A DNA stretch of 64,000 nt from Dichetophora obliterata (GCA_963920525.1 OY986438.1:48578288-48642287), one strand, 5' to 3'; shown: positions 1 through 12,142, counted from the first letter of the stretch. Translations and numbers: made by a program. The notes: generated by a model from the sequence alone, not told the origin.

Positions 1-571
1 ACTGCATGTGTAAATTGAGGTCGAATACTGAATTCCAAAGTTTTGCTACCTGTAACTCCAAAGCTATTCGATATCGAAATTTTGGGTTGTATGTGAGGTG
101 CCACTCCCCCTTGTCCAACTCCCATAAAATATCATCAGTGAAACGGCATGTGTAAATTGTGGTCGATTACCGAATTTCTAGTCTGTGCGACCCAAAACTC
201 CAAAGCTATATGCGCAAATTTTTAATATATTCGTGCGCGGTAAAAGCTAAACCATCTCGTACTCGAAAAAAATTCACTGAAAAAGTTTGAGCACAATCGG
301 ACCACGCCTATATTTAGTTAAGATACCGACAGTTATTTTACGAACCTAATTACCAAATTTTAGTTTAGTACGGCAAAAACCACTTTTAATAAAGCATTTT
401 TATTGATTTTTGGGCGGTAAAATGGGATGTGGTAACATTTTTCCCCAAAACCTTCGCGTAGTAATTACGAAGAAGCCCACAGAAGGAAGTATAAAATTGG
501 GTTCAGTCGTTTTAAAGTTTTAAGCATCCAAACAAATCTCACAAATTATTTTTATATGTATAGAAGATATC
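1..571 (-). mobile_element. Helitron-like (Helentron/DINE-type) element, 5' part, runs off the window
   Basis: Read on the minus strand, the element starts near 571 with a TATACATATAAAAATAATT-type 5' end. It then passes through the recurring block with 'ctcgtactcgaaa', 'gggcggtaaaa' and 'tttggtaatt' (positions 211-560) and a second block about cell-like repeats 'gacctcaatttacaca' and 'ggtgccactccccct' (1-210). The first block recurs in opposite orientation at 12143-12500, and both block types recur in tandem at 27440-30642. No replicase/helicase coding sequence is present, so this is a non-autonomous copy. The 3' end lies outside the window. Confidence 0.75.
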
Positions 572-1201
572 GAAGTGAATCATCAGATGCTGTTTTCATG
601 GGATAGTTCTTTCATTAATTTTAAATCTCATAATTCAAATAGCTATTCTAGCAAAATTATTAAAAAAAAATGAATTAATTGAAGTGAGATCGAAGTGAAA
701 ACAAAAATACTACATAGTTAGTAACCCGAGCAACAATTTGTGTCCGTACTAAACTACTCAGGCACAAAAGCGCCGAGTATCACTTAATTTTATTTTTAAA
801 AGCTACGAGTAGTAACGAAAAACTGCGACGTTTTTGTGAACAGGACCCGTGAACAAAATTCATATATCGTGTCAAAGAAGCTGATACGTAACGAAACTGG
901 TAAATGTCAATAAATTGCTCAAAAACGAGCGACTGTATTCGGGCACAATAAACTGACGAGTGCCTGATTCGGTTTTCGTTCGTACATTGTGCCTGCCATA
1001 TCCTAAAATTTTTTAAACAAAAATCCAAAAAAACAATTCACATTTTAGAAAAAAATTCACATCCACATCAAAAGTTTATCAAATCTGATCAATCAAAAAT
1101 TTAATTATTTAAAACAAGTTTTAAGTATGCAACGAACATATAATTTATAGTAAATATATTTTAAACATTTACTACAAAAATTAACAAAAATCATTTACAT
1201 A
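572..1201. other. Unassigned AT-rich DNA
   Basis: No open frame with recognisable protein similarity, no terminal repeats and no RNA gene could be seen. The short open frame at 780-1028 has no recognisable domain and is treated as chance. Confidence 0.5.
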
Positions 1202-1222
1202 TGGGCATTTCCGCCAAAAGGT

Positions 1223-1600
1223 CTACCAGGACTGAAAATTTAAATGTTACTAAAAATTCGTTTAAACCTCCATAATAGAGAAAAAATGTTTAAATCTTTA
1301 TTGTGATGGTACTGAGAGCTGATCTCAATTTGAATTTAAAAAAATGGCAGCAAACATGATGAATGGCAACAAAAGTTAAAAAATGGTGACAAAAGTTGAA
1401 ATTTTATTTTATCTACCAGGACTGAAAATTTAAATGTTACTTAAAATTCGTTTAAACCTCCATAATAGAGAAAAAATGTTTAAATCTTTATTGTGATGGT
1501 ACTGAGAGCTGATCTCAATTTGAATTTAAAAAAATGGCAGCAAACATGATGAATGGCAACAAAAGTTAAAAAATGCTGACAAAAGTTGAAATTTTAGAAG
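1223..1600. repeat. Two-copy tandem duplication, 190-bp unit
   Basis: Positions 1223-1412 and 1413-1600 are almost identical, starting 'ctaccaggactgaaaattt' in each. I see only a few differences (for example 'actaaaaattcg' against 'acttaaaattcg', and 'aaatggtgac' against 'aaatgctgac'). The near-identity suggests a recent duplication or a collapsed/expanded assembly unit. The sequence just upstream, 'tgggcatttccgcc' at 1202, resembles the terminus of the TIR element at 59225-60190. Confidence 0.9.
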
Positions 1601-1606
1601 TATAAT

Positions 1607-1636
1607 AAATATTTATTTATTTATTTATTTATTTAA
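1607..1636. repeat. (TTTA)n microsatellite
   Basis: About six uninterrupted copies of the tetranucleotide, directly after the 190-bp tandem duplication. Confidence 0.9.
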
Positions 1637-2275
1637 AAGAAACAAGCATGAGTACACTAAGAGCAAGCTCTTTTATTGTACAATACTCGTATATTACAAA
1701 GTTTAATTAAATTGTTTTCCGTTTTCGATTGTAACGGTCCTGAATTACACTTTACATGTTTTTCTAGTTCAATTAAATAAATAAAATTATAAAATATTTA
1801 CACTTCTTTGAAGGAAAAAAATTTGTCACATAACGTATATCAAGTTATCATGGTATATCATCTATGGTTTGTATAAAAATAATTAAAAAAGCTTTTTCAA
1901 CGAAACAATTATGAATATGTAGCAATATCATTGCAGAATATATTAAAAAACTTTTATAAAAAACTCGTGCACACTTCGCAGATTTTTTCGTTTATAGTGA
2001 TGCAGGTAAAAACCACTTCTATTTTGTGTCACGTAACGTATCATTTTTTATGGCTTCTATCTGAGAGCCGAACTTTTGACAACTCTTAGCTTTTTCACCT
2101 TGTATAGTGCGTTTAGTGCCAAACTATTGAAAAATCATAATAAGAAAACTGTAAGTTTAATTTTTCTGTGTTTTTTTTTCTACTCAATAAAGTCGTACGA
2201 TATAAAAAGACTATATAAAAATAAATAGTTAATAATTTTCAAAGCATCAAAGCTTTCACTTTTAATGCTAAGAAA
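1637..2275. other. Unassigned AT-rich DNA with repeated 'gtcacataacgta' motif
   Basis: No coding potential was seen. A short motif occurs twice, near 1826 ('gtcacataacgta') and near 2028 ('gtcacgtaacgta'). It is reminiscent of the CG-containing motif repeated inside the element at 59225-60190, but the match is too short to claim relationship. Confidence 0.4.
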
Positions 2276-3306
2276 CAGTGGGTTGCCAAATTAATAGGGA
2301 CAACCTTAAAAATTTGAATTAATCGTTATACTAATTAATCAAAAAATTACACAAAAGCTTGTTATTTTGTAAAAACAATAAAAATTCAGAATTGTATTTT
2401 TAGCTACCTTTTGTATGACATTGTTAGCAAAATTTGTTTCAATTTTACAACAATTTCTTATCTTTTCTGCCATAAAAAAAGCAACTCTACCTGTAATTTT
2501 TTTGACGAAGTTAATTTTCCTTAAAAATGTTTTTATATATTTTACAGAATGGTCAAGCTTCAAGAATAATTTATGTGAAAAATATAAACTAATGTCTCTT
2601 TCCGATTAAAAGCTATCGCTAAAAATCTATCAGCGCCAGTTATCGCTAAAAATAAATAAATCTAACTCATTTTCTGTGTGATCAAAATATCTTTGCATTT
2701 CGAGAACATTAAATTTAATTGTAAGAACACAAAAGAAGACAAAGATGCACACTAGCTTTGACTTCATATAAGAGTTTAACAGCTTAAATTGCAAAGTGTT
2801 ATATGTTAGCTCAATATTTTATTAGAAATTTTTTAAAATGTTTATTATAATTATTTGTTAATTATGCTATAAAAATGTAAAGTTAAATTATTTTATTACA
2901 AAGTTGTGTAAGTTTGAACTGTAATTTATTAATTTATGTATAAAAATTAAATAAATATGTTCACTGATGCAATCCCCTGGAAAGCAGACAAGAAATCAGC
3001 GAAACGCTGGAAGAAAACGTAATGTTAATAAAAGTTATTTATTTCAACTAACATTATATAAACAAGCCAGACCGAAAAAGCTCAAATTATTAAAATAAAC
3101 TACAATTTAGTATAATATACAATTGTAATATTGAGAATTTATAACGAAAATTAATTTAAACTAACTGAAAGGCAAAAATGCAATTGTAAATTTTTATTAT
3201 TTTTACAAAAAAAAAAAAAAAATAAATTTTGTGTCATTTTTTGATTAACTAATGTAACGATAAATTCACATTTTAAAGGTTGTACCTATTCATTTGCCAC
3301 CCACTG
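2276..3306. mobile_element. Non-autonomous TIR element (MITE), ~80-bp terminal inverted repeats
   Basis: The left end 'cagtgggttgccaaatt' (2276) matches the reverse complement of the right end 'atttgccacccactg' (ends 3306). The similarity continues about 80 bp inwards through 'aatcaaaaaa'. A TA follows the right end; the left flank does not clearly repeat it, so the target duplication is not established. The interior has no recognisable transposase. The CAGTG start fits either Tc1/mariner or hAT derivatives. Confidence 0.75.
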
Positions 3307-5298
3307 TATTTTAATGGCTAAGCCCAAAAAAGTGAGAAGTGAAAATTTTTAAATTTCCAAAAAGGCTTTTTTTCTGCTTTTAACTGAAATGTATTGAAAT
3401 TAAAAACTATTTAAATTTTATTTTTTTAAATTTTTTTGTTTCGTCACTGCAAAAATTTACCAAAATGGAATTAAATTTCACGTTTTCACATCGAAAAAAA
3501 ATTTTATCAGTTTTGGTAAAATTTTCACATTTTGTCAACGCTGGCCTGTCCAAGGTGTTCCAGAACTAGCACCTCTTTCGGTGCTGAGCTCGGACATTTA
3601 CCGACGTATATCAACTACTTTATTGACAAAATTTATGAAATTGTTTCTTGTGTAAGAAGTTGTTTTTTCTGTTAATTGAGGTAAAAAGAAAAATATGTAA
3701 AACAAAATGCAAGGTGTTAAAAAAACCGTTGACATTTTTACCTGTAGTTGACATTTTCACCTGTAAAAAATGAACGAAAAACTAAAATTAAAAACGAACT
3801 TCATATTCGTTTTTCTCGTCCCCAAATTAGTACAATCCGATTTGTATAATCTGATTTGGAGCTCAAAAAACTGGAGCATTGGAGGGTTAAAGTAATGCAA
3901 ACACTTTACAGGTATGAACAGCCAAAACAAAAGAAAACTCGCACCCTACAAGCACTCTTGAATCAAAAAGTAATCAAAATGCCTCAAAACCACAACTCTG
4001 CATGACCTGACAACCTGCTTGAGTGTCCTGCCCTTTCTCTTCTGGAAAGCATGACTGCACCTAAACTATGCAGATGGCATGTGTTTCGTGACACATTCAC
4101 TGGCTGACATCAAAAGTAAACTTACAGCAAATGCATCAACATGAGCGACATAATGCGAAACAAAAAGCAGCACCTAGCACATGGCTGGAAAAGGAAAGAT
4201 TGGAAGTAATCTAGAATTCTGTGTCAATGGGTATATTAACAAAAGTTTCACTTTCATAGGTATATAGTATAGAATGTTTGAAAAACTTAGAAGATAGGTT
4301 TTGAAAAATTTCAATAATTTTGATTTCTTTGTTTTAATATTAGAGAAGAGTTTCCAAAGCTTCATGTAATGCTACCGATGCTATTATTAGGACTAGAAGC
4401 TGTAACTTATTTTATGCATGATGCGTCAATTACGGTAAATTGGGTTAGCTTTGTCACCTTTTTCGAAATGTTAATTTCCGAAAATTGCTGAATGATACTA
4501 AAATATTTTACTGCCTTATAAACGTTGATAGCACTGTGTGACTATAAAATTACAAGAATCATTTGTAGAAATTCTTGAAGAGGAACATGTTGAGATTTCA
4601 TCGCACCTGGTCTGACCTCTCAATGTGGTTACAATTTTTTTTAATTGATTTTTAAAGCTTATGTGTTCGAATTTTGTTGAATTCATTGATGCTTTACAGT
4701 CATTTACCTTATTAGAAATGGAAAACAAAATCCACTTATACTCAGAAGAATTTAACGTAGAATATATTTGTGTAAAACAAAATATGAAAAAAACAAAATG
4801 GGAATTCATATAACATTAGAGTTAGTTGTAAGAGTAGAGTTACAGTGATGTGGAAAAATTACAAAGAAAGTGCACTCGCGATAACGTGAACTCTGCATTA
4901 CGTGAACACCGCTTAACTTAAACACTTTTTCATTTCCATTGACTACTCTAAAACCTAAACAAGGTTCTAAGGTTCTAAGGGCTTTCTAAAGCCCTAAAAC
5001 GTGAACAGTCAGTTTTTTCTGTTCCGTACTAACTTCAAGTAATTGTAATAGAATAGAGAGTGACATTTTGCATGTTATTCTTCTCTCTCGCGCTTCAAAA
5101 ATTTGAGTACTTGAATCGAGTACGGAAATATACCTAATATGTTGAGCATACTAAAAACCTGTATTACGCTTAATTTTTTGTCCAATTTTAAAATCTAAGA
5201 ACAAGTTACGCATGGGCTATATAAACATATATATGTATACCGTAAGAAAAGGATAAAAACATACAACGTCCCAATTTTTGACACCTCCGAAACGTTAC
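3307..5298. other. Unassigned intergenic DNA
   Basis: About 2 kb with no recognisable gene. Short direct repeats of 'gttgacattttyacctgta' occur at 3725-3765. Around 3985-4100 one frame shows a weakly LINE-tail-like stretch ('LLECPALSLLES'), too short and broken to call. Around 4870-4930 the repeated 'acgtgaac' string suggests the end of a pogo/Tigger-type element, but no partner end was found. Confidence 0.4.
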
Positions 5299-5300
5299 TA

Positions 5301-6533
5301 AAGGGTGGTTACATTTTAAGGGCCGATGTTGATTTTGAATAAAACACAAATTATTCAGGAATTTATTTTCATTTCTTTTTATTATGATAATATTGGTATA
5401 GTTCAATTATGTATGGAACAAAATATCGGCCAATTGGCCGCCGCGAACTCGGCGGCACACCTCCATACGATGGTCCAAATTTTCGATGACGCTGAGGCAT
5501 AATTGAGGTTCTATGTCGTTAATGTGCCGAATTATTTGATCCTTTAGCTCTTCAAATAACCCCAAAGAAAGAAGTCCAACGGTGTCAAATCACATGATCT
5601 TGGCGGCCAATTGACATCGCCACCACGTGAGATAACACGACCATTGAATTTGTCGCGCAAAAGAGCCATTGTTTCGTTAGCTGTGTGGCAAGTGGCGCAC
5701 TGTCCTGCTGAAACCACATTTCGTCCACATCCATATCTTCCAATTCGGGCCATAAAAAGTTCGTTATCATCTCACCATAGCGAACACCATTCTCAGTAAC
5801 TGCCTGACCGGCCTCATTTTGGAAAAAATACTGCCCGATGATGCCGCCAGCCCATAAACCGCACCAAACAGTCACTCTTTGTGGGCGCATTGGTTTTTCG
5901 ACAATCACTCTTGGATTATTATTCGCCCAAATATGGCAATTCTGCTTATTGACGAATCCTCTGAGGTGAAAATGTGCCTCATCACTGCAGATGATTTTCT
6001 TCGAAAATTGATCATCCATTGTTGCCATCTCTTGCCACCATTCTGACTATTGACGACGCTTGAAATGGTCAAGAGGCTTTAGTTCTTGAGTCAATTGCAT
6101 CTTGTAAACGACGAGCGTGAGAGGTGCAATTGTTGGGCACGACGACGAGTTGAGGTGGACGGCTCTTCTGCTACACTTTCGCGAACAGCAGCAATATTTT
6201 CTGCAGTACCAGCTGTACGAGCATGCACTGGTGTTTTCACATCTCCTACAGACCCGGTTTGCTCAAATTTTTGCACGCTTTTCCCGATTGTACGCACATT
6301 TGGACGATTAAATTGACCGAAAAAATCACGAAGTGCACGATATGCATTTTTATTTGAACGTCCATTTTCATAATAAGCCTGAATAAATTTTACGCTTTGC
6401 TCGATTGTGTATCTTTCCATGGTTCAAATCGAATTAGTCTGAAACTGAGAAATGTCAAATGAAATGCATAAAAAAACTTGACGTTTAGGTGTGGTTCACA
6501 TTCAACATCGGCCCTTAAAATTTAACCACCCTT
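5301..6533 (-). mobile_element. Mariner-family (DD41D, rosa/VISITOR-like) element with TA target site
   Basis: The termini are 'aagggtggttacatttta' at 5301 and its inverted counterpart ending 'aaccaccctt' at 6533, with about 31 bp of matching TIR. A TA dinucleotide flanks both sides (5299-5300 and 6534-6535), as for Tc1/mariner. The single transposase gene lies on the minus strand and fills most of the 1.23-kb element. Family assignment rests on the residue spacing in the transposase (see that entry). Confidence 0.9.
5407..6420 (-). pseudogene. DD41D mariner transposase, inactivated
   Basis: The cut-and-paste transposase of the surrounding element. The start ATG is at 6420 and the frame, with breaks, runs to a TAA at 5407. 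Visible parts: N-terminal helix-turn-helix region ending with a GSVGD-type linker, first catalytic Asp in CSDEAHFH, second in WFQQDSA, and the C-terminal CDLTPLDFFLWG block. The spacing between the second Asp and the last Asp, allowing for the frameshift, is 41 residues, which places it in the DD41D class rather than classical DD34D mariners. Breaks: a deletion of about a dozen codons plus frame change near 6090, an in-frame TAG near 6050, a 2-bp insertion just after the second catalytic Asp (near 5697), and further stops near the C-terminus. It cannot make transposase. Confidence 0.88.
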
Positions 6534-6535
6534 TA

Positions 6536-9404
6536 ACGCAATTATAAGGATGTAAGGATGCCTTAATTTTCAAGATTTATTTCGGAATGATTTTTTTATA
6601 AGGAAATAAAATACAATCGTTTAAATATTTTAATATGTCTTTTTAAACATCTCAAACTGTACAAAAAAAACTTTTTTATTTTAAATTTTTCTGTTTTTTA
6701 TTTTGTACGTCCGAAGTGGACAAAAAAAAGAACGTGTTTTGCTGGCCCGGGTGATAACGGCACTTGAAGTAATTTAAAACAAACAATTTAAATAGATTAC
6801 TGTTCTGTATACTTGTCATTTTGGCAGGTAGTTAATTTAAACAATTTCATTAAAAAATAAAATGGCGGACGTCTAAATAGAAATTTTACAAGATCGCGTC
6901 TTTTTTTGTGGAAAATCGGGAGAAAAATAGGAAAAACATGAATTGAAATATATAATTCTACTACCTACGAGAGCCATTATCGTATATAATAACGTTTTAA
7001 AATTTCAGTTCAATTGGTTTGATAGAATTCTTAAAAACACATTTTGAGTTATTTTTAGAATTTTTCTTTAACGGTTAAAAGATGAACTTTTATTCAAATT
7101 TTTAAGTTATATTGTAACACTCATTCCACATTTGGGCAAAAACAAAAAAAAAAATGGCGGAGTTTTGCATATTTTTAACCTTTATTTTTATGTTAGGTCG
7201 CATCAAAAAAGGTTAAATATTAATGAGTATATATAACTGCACTACATACACATATGCACAATAATATTTAAAATTGAAGTCCGATCAGTTGAATAGTTTT
7301 TCGTAATAACGTCAACGAGGTCGAAAAGCATTGTTTCGAGGAAAACGTGTTTACGTAAAGTTTTTGTTGCCATGGATGCCATCTGGACGTGCCTACTTAA
7401 AAAGTATCTTACACATTTTTCTACATCTCGGCGGCTTAAACAAGATGTTGTTGTATTATTCCTGATGATATCTAACATATAAAATAGGGTTTTTTAGAAA
7501 ATTTATCTTTTGAAGCACATAGAACCAGACTGCCTCTTAAACAGATTTTTACTTAAAAAGAGTAAATATTAACAATTATACAAAATCATTTTATAATTTG
7601 ATTGAAAACATACGCATCCACGGATAGGAATTTCAACTATCGGCATCCTCAACAAAGGTTCTTTACAGATTTGCATCCGCAAAATGACATCCATCACATC
7701 CCTAATTGTTACTGTGTTTACAACTAGAAATTAAATTTATTTAATGTTTACAAATGTATGCAGAACTAGCGAATTTGCTTTATAAATACAAAGTGACTTT
7801 ATGAAAACTGTAAAACCTCCTTAAATTCCACAATATTAAGTACAATTACTTAAAATTTTGAAAATCAATTTGAATCTTTACTATGCACTTGATGCTAATA
7901 AATTGGTAAAAAAAAACTAAAAATTCCACCCACCTCCCATCAGGTGCTGATTCAGGGGGTAAGGGAGTTCAAACCCCCTCTCCCCAAAATTCTCGGAGAA
8001 TCTGTACTTAAATGTGATGTACTAGTGTTTATTATTTGGGCTAAGAGACCAAAAATAAAAACATTGATTTTTTTATTTATTTTAATTATTCACACCCCTA
8101 TGCTGCAAACGTTGGTAGCTGTTTCTATTGCTAATGGACTGAATTGTGTTCTTGTTTTTTTGGTTAGGTTTTTTTGCGACCTTTGGCTGTAAGCAATCAA
8201 TCATACAACCTCAACCTGAAGTCACAGAAACACTGCATTTTTCGGATCAAATATACTCAAACACCGCACAGTGTCTGCAAAGCAAAACAAGTGAAGACCA
8301 CTTGATCGGGTTGGCATTAATAAATGTGCATTATTACGTGTGAAAATGTAATCGAAATTTTTTCGAAAAAGCCAAGAAAAATTAATATCATTTTATAATC
8401 TAAAACACATTTGTTTTGATTTACTAATTACTTATTTAATAAATATACTATGCATCAGGGAGGGAAATAACCAGATCTTCTGCCGGTTTTCTGATCTTCT
8501 TAATGTAAAAGTGCTGCTCTGATTCAAATTTTTGGATCCTCAAGTGCTCTGAATTTCACATAAATTTAAATTTTACTTCATAGCAACTGCGAATTAACTT
8601 AGAAGAGTTTTTTATCGCATACAAAATAATATTGCCATGACACTTGAGACACTAAAACTGCTCAGTCTATGAGGGTCTTAAAATTATGTGGGTTAAAAAT
8701 CACGGTAATATTTTTACTGGAAAAAATTGCATTAGTTTAATCTTGTTGTAATAAATAGTTCGAATTTATATAAATTTATTTTATTCACATTAAAAAGTAA
8801 AAATGAGAGCAAAAATCGAAAAAGATCGAAAAAAGTATTTCATCCAAAATGTGATATGAAGACTATTTATGCATATTTTGGAGTTTAATTCTTAAGAATC
8901 GATTTAATGTATAGCAAAGTGTAAAGTTTTTTAAGAAATCTTCCCGTTTGTGTTGCGAGAGTTTCAACCAACGCCATGTTGCTCTCTACTCTTCTCTTTT
9001 TGTGCTCAACTAGAGCAGGGTAACAAAACACCGCTATCTTCCAAGCGCGTCGGAAGCGAATTTCATCTGGGGGGCAGTACAAATGGTGGTGCAAAAAAAG
9101 TTCACCAAAATTTCTTCACATGAAACATGAAGAAGAGAGAAAGAAGATGAAAATATATAATACAAAATTTCCCCCCCGCTTGCTACGCCAATGCTATCTT
9201 CAAAAGAATACAAAGAGTAGTATATTCTCGACTTAAACAAACAAATGCTATAAAATACTTTATATTTGACTTAAATGCTTATTGATATTTTTCGTTGAAA
9301 ACTTTACCGATTTTCGCTTTATTAACGAGATCTTATAAAAATAAAGAATCTTATAAGAAAACGAATCTTATAAAAATTTCTTATTTCCCTCTTTGCTATG
9401 CATA
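6536..9404. other. Unassigned AT-rich DNA
   Basis: Nearly 2.9 kb without a recognisable gene, terminal repeat pair or RNA. Open frames at 7242-7478, 7944-8343 and 8885-9240 have no recognisable domain and overlap one another. I treat them as chance. Confidence 0.45.
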
Positions 9405-9643
9405 TACACTGTGGTGCGTAACTATAAAAACAGCTCGTTTTTTAAATTTAACGGCCATTTGAAAAAAGTTTGAAAAAACTACGGATGAGGAATGAAAGAG
9501 AATAAGAAAATATGTTTTCAGAAAAAAACAACAACAACAATAACAAGTGGCGTTTTCCGTTAGACCGAAATCGTTGTATTTTTCGTGGTGCATAACAATA
9601 AGAACAATATGACTATCTTTATTATAAACAAAACTAGACTATG

Positions 9644-11652
9644 TTAAATTACACAAAGAAAAAAGCTTTTTGCTTTTGAATAATGTGTGGGTCCTCCACC
9701 TTGTTGAATTAGTTCGAAAATTCGACTAGGCATAGAAATTATAAGTTCCTGTAGCTGACTTATCTTTAATGACTCCCACTCTCGAAGGACGGCAACTTTA
9801 ATTTCTGCAAAAGTATTGTATTGAGTGTTTTCAGCGTAAACACGTTTAACAAGTAATCCCGAAGCATTTTCTATAGGATTCATGTCCGGAGAACATGCAG
9901 GTCAGTTTAAACAATTGACTTTTTTGTTTTCATCCAATTTCGTGTCTCTTGACTATTGTGTACGGACGCATTGTCCGTAAGGAAAGGTAGAAGATTCATT
10001 TGCAACGTCTGAATGTACTCAGTAGATTTCCAGGGTTCCTTCAAAGCTGAAAGCTCCCCAAACCATGAGAGAGCCACCCCCAAAATTACGTTTGGAAAAA
10101 AATCGTGGCTCTTAACGTAAATCTCTCCAGTAAGTCTTGAATACATCAGAACCATCCAAATTGATTTTTTTTTCATCCAAAAAATAACCTTAAAAGACGA
10201 AAGAAGACGTCATGGATTATTGAAGCACTTTAAAGTGCGTGCCCACTAGACCGGTCGTTATTTTCCAAAAAAGTGTCTGATTTTGAAGTGCCGGGCAGAT
10301 TTTATTTCCTTTTGGTCTAAAACCATTAAATTTAAAATTTGGGGCTGATCGGATAATATTTGATGGGCGCAACCAAAAATTTAAATACATGAAATATATG
10401 GAAAAAATTTATATTTACTTAATTAACATAATATATAAAAGGCAAGGGAAGAAAGCAGCAATAATTAAGAGATTAAACTTATTTCTGAGTAGATTAAACT
10501 TATTTCTGATAACTTTGCACTCTCTTTGGATGAAAATTTTGCGATTCGCATATTATAAAAGAATACTTGCAAAACTTGACGATTTGAGGGTAATTTAGCT
10601 CCCAATATTTAGTGTAATATTCGGCCAATAAGAATAATATTGGAGTAGTAATTCTTAGTAGTAGTAGTAATACTTAGAGTAGTAATTGAAGAAGATGTTG
10701 TTGGCAAATCCGCCATTATGAAATTTCCAATTAGTGTCGTGCTAACAAATTATGTATTAATATTTTTTTTATATTTTCACACGAAAAACATGTAAACTAA
10801 CTTACTTCTTTGAAATTCACACGATACACAAATTTACACAATATTAAATTCTTTTAATTCTTTTACCGTTTCTTTTTTATAATTATTTTTACTTTTTTCT
10901 TAAACAATATCTGACACGCACCAAGACTGAATGAAAATAAAGAATAAAGACTCAAAATACATATATTTTGTGTACTGAGCTATTCGCAACGGTACTTTTT
11001 TGTTTTACTTTGCAACAGCAAGAGAAATATTTCAAAACGATATATATAAAATATTCTCTTTTGTGCACTTAATTTGAAGAATATTGGGTAAATATAAATT
11101 TTTTCCATATATTTCATGTATTTAAATTTTTGGTTGATGGGCGCTGCCACTAAATATTATCCGATCAGCCCCAAATTTTAAATTTAATGGTTTTAGACCA
11201 AAAGGAAACAGAATCTGCCCGGCACTTCAAAATTTATTTTTAACGACCGGTCTAGTGCCCACCTTTTTCCAGTCCGTTGACATGTTATTTCTTGCTAATT
11301 CGAGACGAGCTTTCTTGTGTCGCTCAAGCAACCTCGGCGCTGTCTTAAGATCTTGTGTTATGATAGTTCCAGACTGTTTTAGTGCTCGAGCTACCGTCCA
11401 ACGTGACACATTGAAGCCCAATTGCTTTGATATTTTGCTCAAACTTCTCCCGCAAACTTCTCTTGGGTTTTGGTCCTCCTATTTTATTTTTACCATATTC
11501 ATTATATTTTTGTAAAAAATTCCGTACAATTGTAACGGAGCGTTTTCCTTTTCTTGCAATTTCTCGTAACGAAAAGCATATATATGCGTTTCAGTTTGAA
11601 AAGCATATATATGCACTTTTTCCATTTCAGAAAGGTATTTACCACGTGGCAT
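9644..11652 (-). pseudogene. Tc1-like transposase, split and frameshifted
   Basis: The start is at 11652 (MPRGKYLSEMEK), followed by degraded paired-like DNA-binding segments, then DWKKV at about 11270, where an inserted element begins. The catalytic half resumes at about 10185 with a DEKKINLDG block (first Asp), continues with TDNASVHNS (second Asp), and ends with PDMNPIEN (Glu region) and GGGPTHY near 9660. Breaks: several frameshifts in the DNA-binding half, the 1-kb insertion, roughly 59 extra bases between 10185 and 10246 that match neither part, a frameshift in an A-run near 9925, and a TGA where the family usually has Trp just before PACSPD. It is non-functional; identification as Tc1-like is secure from motif order and element structure. 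Confidence 0.88.
10247..11254. mobile_element. Nested non-autonomous element with 8-bp target duplication
   Basis: A 1008-bp element lies inside the Tc1-like transposase. The ends are 'tagaccggtcgtta' and its inverted match, with about 180 bp of strongly similar TIR on each side. The 8-bp string GTGCCCAC occurs directly outside both ends (10239-10246 and 11255-11262), a perfect duplication. Eight-base duplications are typical of hAT, P and Merlin superfamilies; the termini do not match a superfamily I can name. The interior (10430-11090) has no transposase. Confidence 0.88.
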
Positions 11653-12056
11653 TATGTATTTTTTATTGTCACACCAAAAACTCCTCTTTAGAGAATCGAC
11701 TCCACGCAACTGATTTATAATTGTTCTTATAGTTATGCTCCACTCAAAATACAACGATTTCGGTCTAAAGGAAAACGCCACTTGTTATTGTTGTTGTTCT
11801 TTTTTCTAAAAACATCTTTTTTATTTTCTTTCATTCCCCATCCGTTTTTTTAAAATTTTTTTTCAAATGGCCGTTAAATTTAAAAAACGAGCTGTTTTTA
11901 TAGTTATGCACCACAGTGTACATATATATAACGTTAGGGTGATTATAAAAAAGCAACTTTTTCGCAAATTCACCGAGCCCGACCGGAAATGGGTAATTTT
12001 TAGATGGTGGTGGTACCAGCGATTTTCTGTTTTAGTTGGAGAAAATTGACGAATTT

Positions 12057-12138
12057 TCCATGAATAAAAAACCTTTAAAGTCGGCGCTTCTATAATCAGA
12101 CTTTTATAATCCGGCTTTAAAGGTTTTTTATTCATGGA
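12057..12138. repeat. Perfectly sized hairpin, 28-bp arms
   Basis: Arms 12057-12084 and 12111-12138 are complementary over 28 bp with one mismatch, around a 26-nt loop. The arm core is 'ataaaaaacctttaaag'. It lies immediately upstream of a Helentron 5' end. It could be a tiny MITE or a snap-back structure; I see no sign that it is an expressed small-RNA gene. Confidence 0.9.
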
Positions 12139-12142
12139 GAAA

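Larger units (their letters stand above)
9407..11918 (-). mobile_element. Tc1-like element with long IR/DR termini, interrupted by another element
   Basis: The ends are 'cactgtggtgcgtaactat' (9407) and its inverted match ending 11918, flanked by TA (9405-9406, 11919-11920). The inverted repeats extend about 200 bp (9407-9606 against 11722-11918). Each carries two copies of the same short direct repeat, 'gtggtgcataac-ataa-aaca': outer copies at 9411 and 11894-11917, inner copies at 9585-9606 and 11722-11743. That IR/DR arrangement is known from Minos/Bari/Paris-type elements, where the direct repeats are transposase-binding sites. The transposase gene lies on the minus strand and is broken by the insertion at 10247-11254. 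Confidence 0.9.

Noticed and set aside
3985..4100. Possible LINE C-terminal fragment ('LLECPALSLLES')
   Set aside because: Too short and interrupted by stops; no supporting RT domain nearby.
4870..4930. Repeated 'acgtgaac' strings resembling a pogo/Tigger terminus
   Set aside because: No matching inverted end or TA pair was found, so no element could be delimited.
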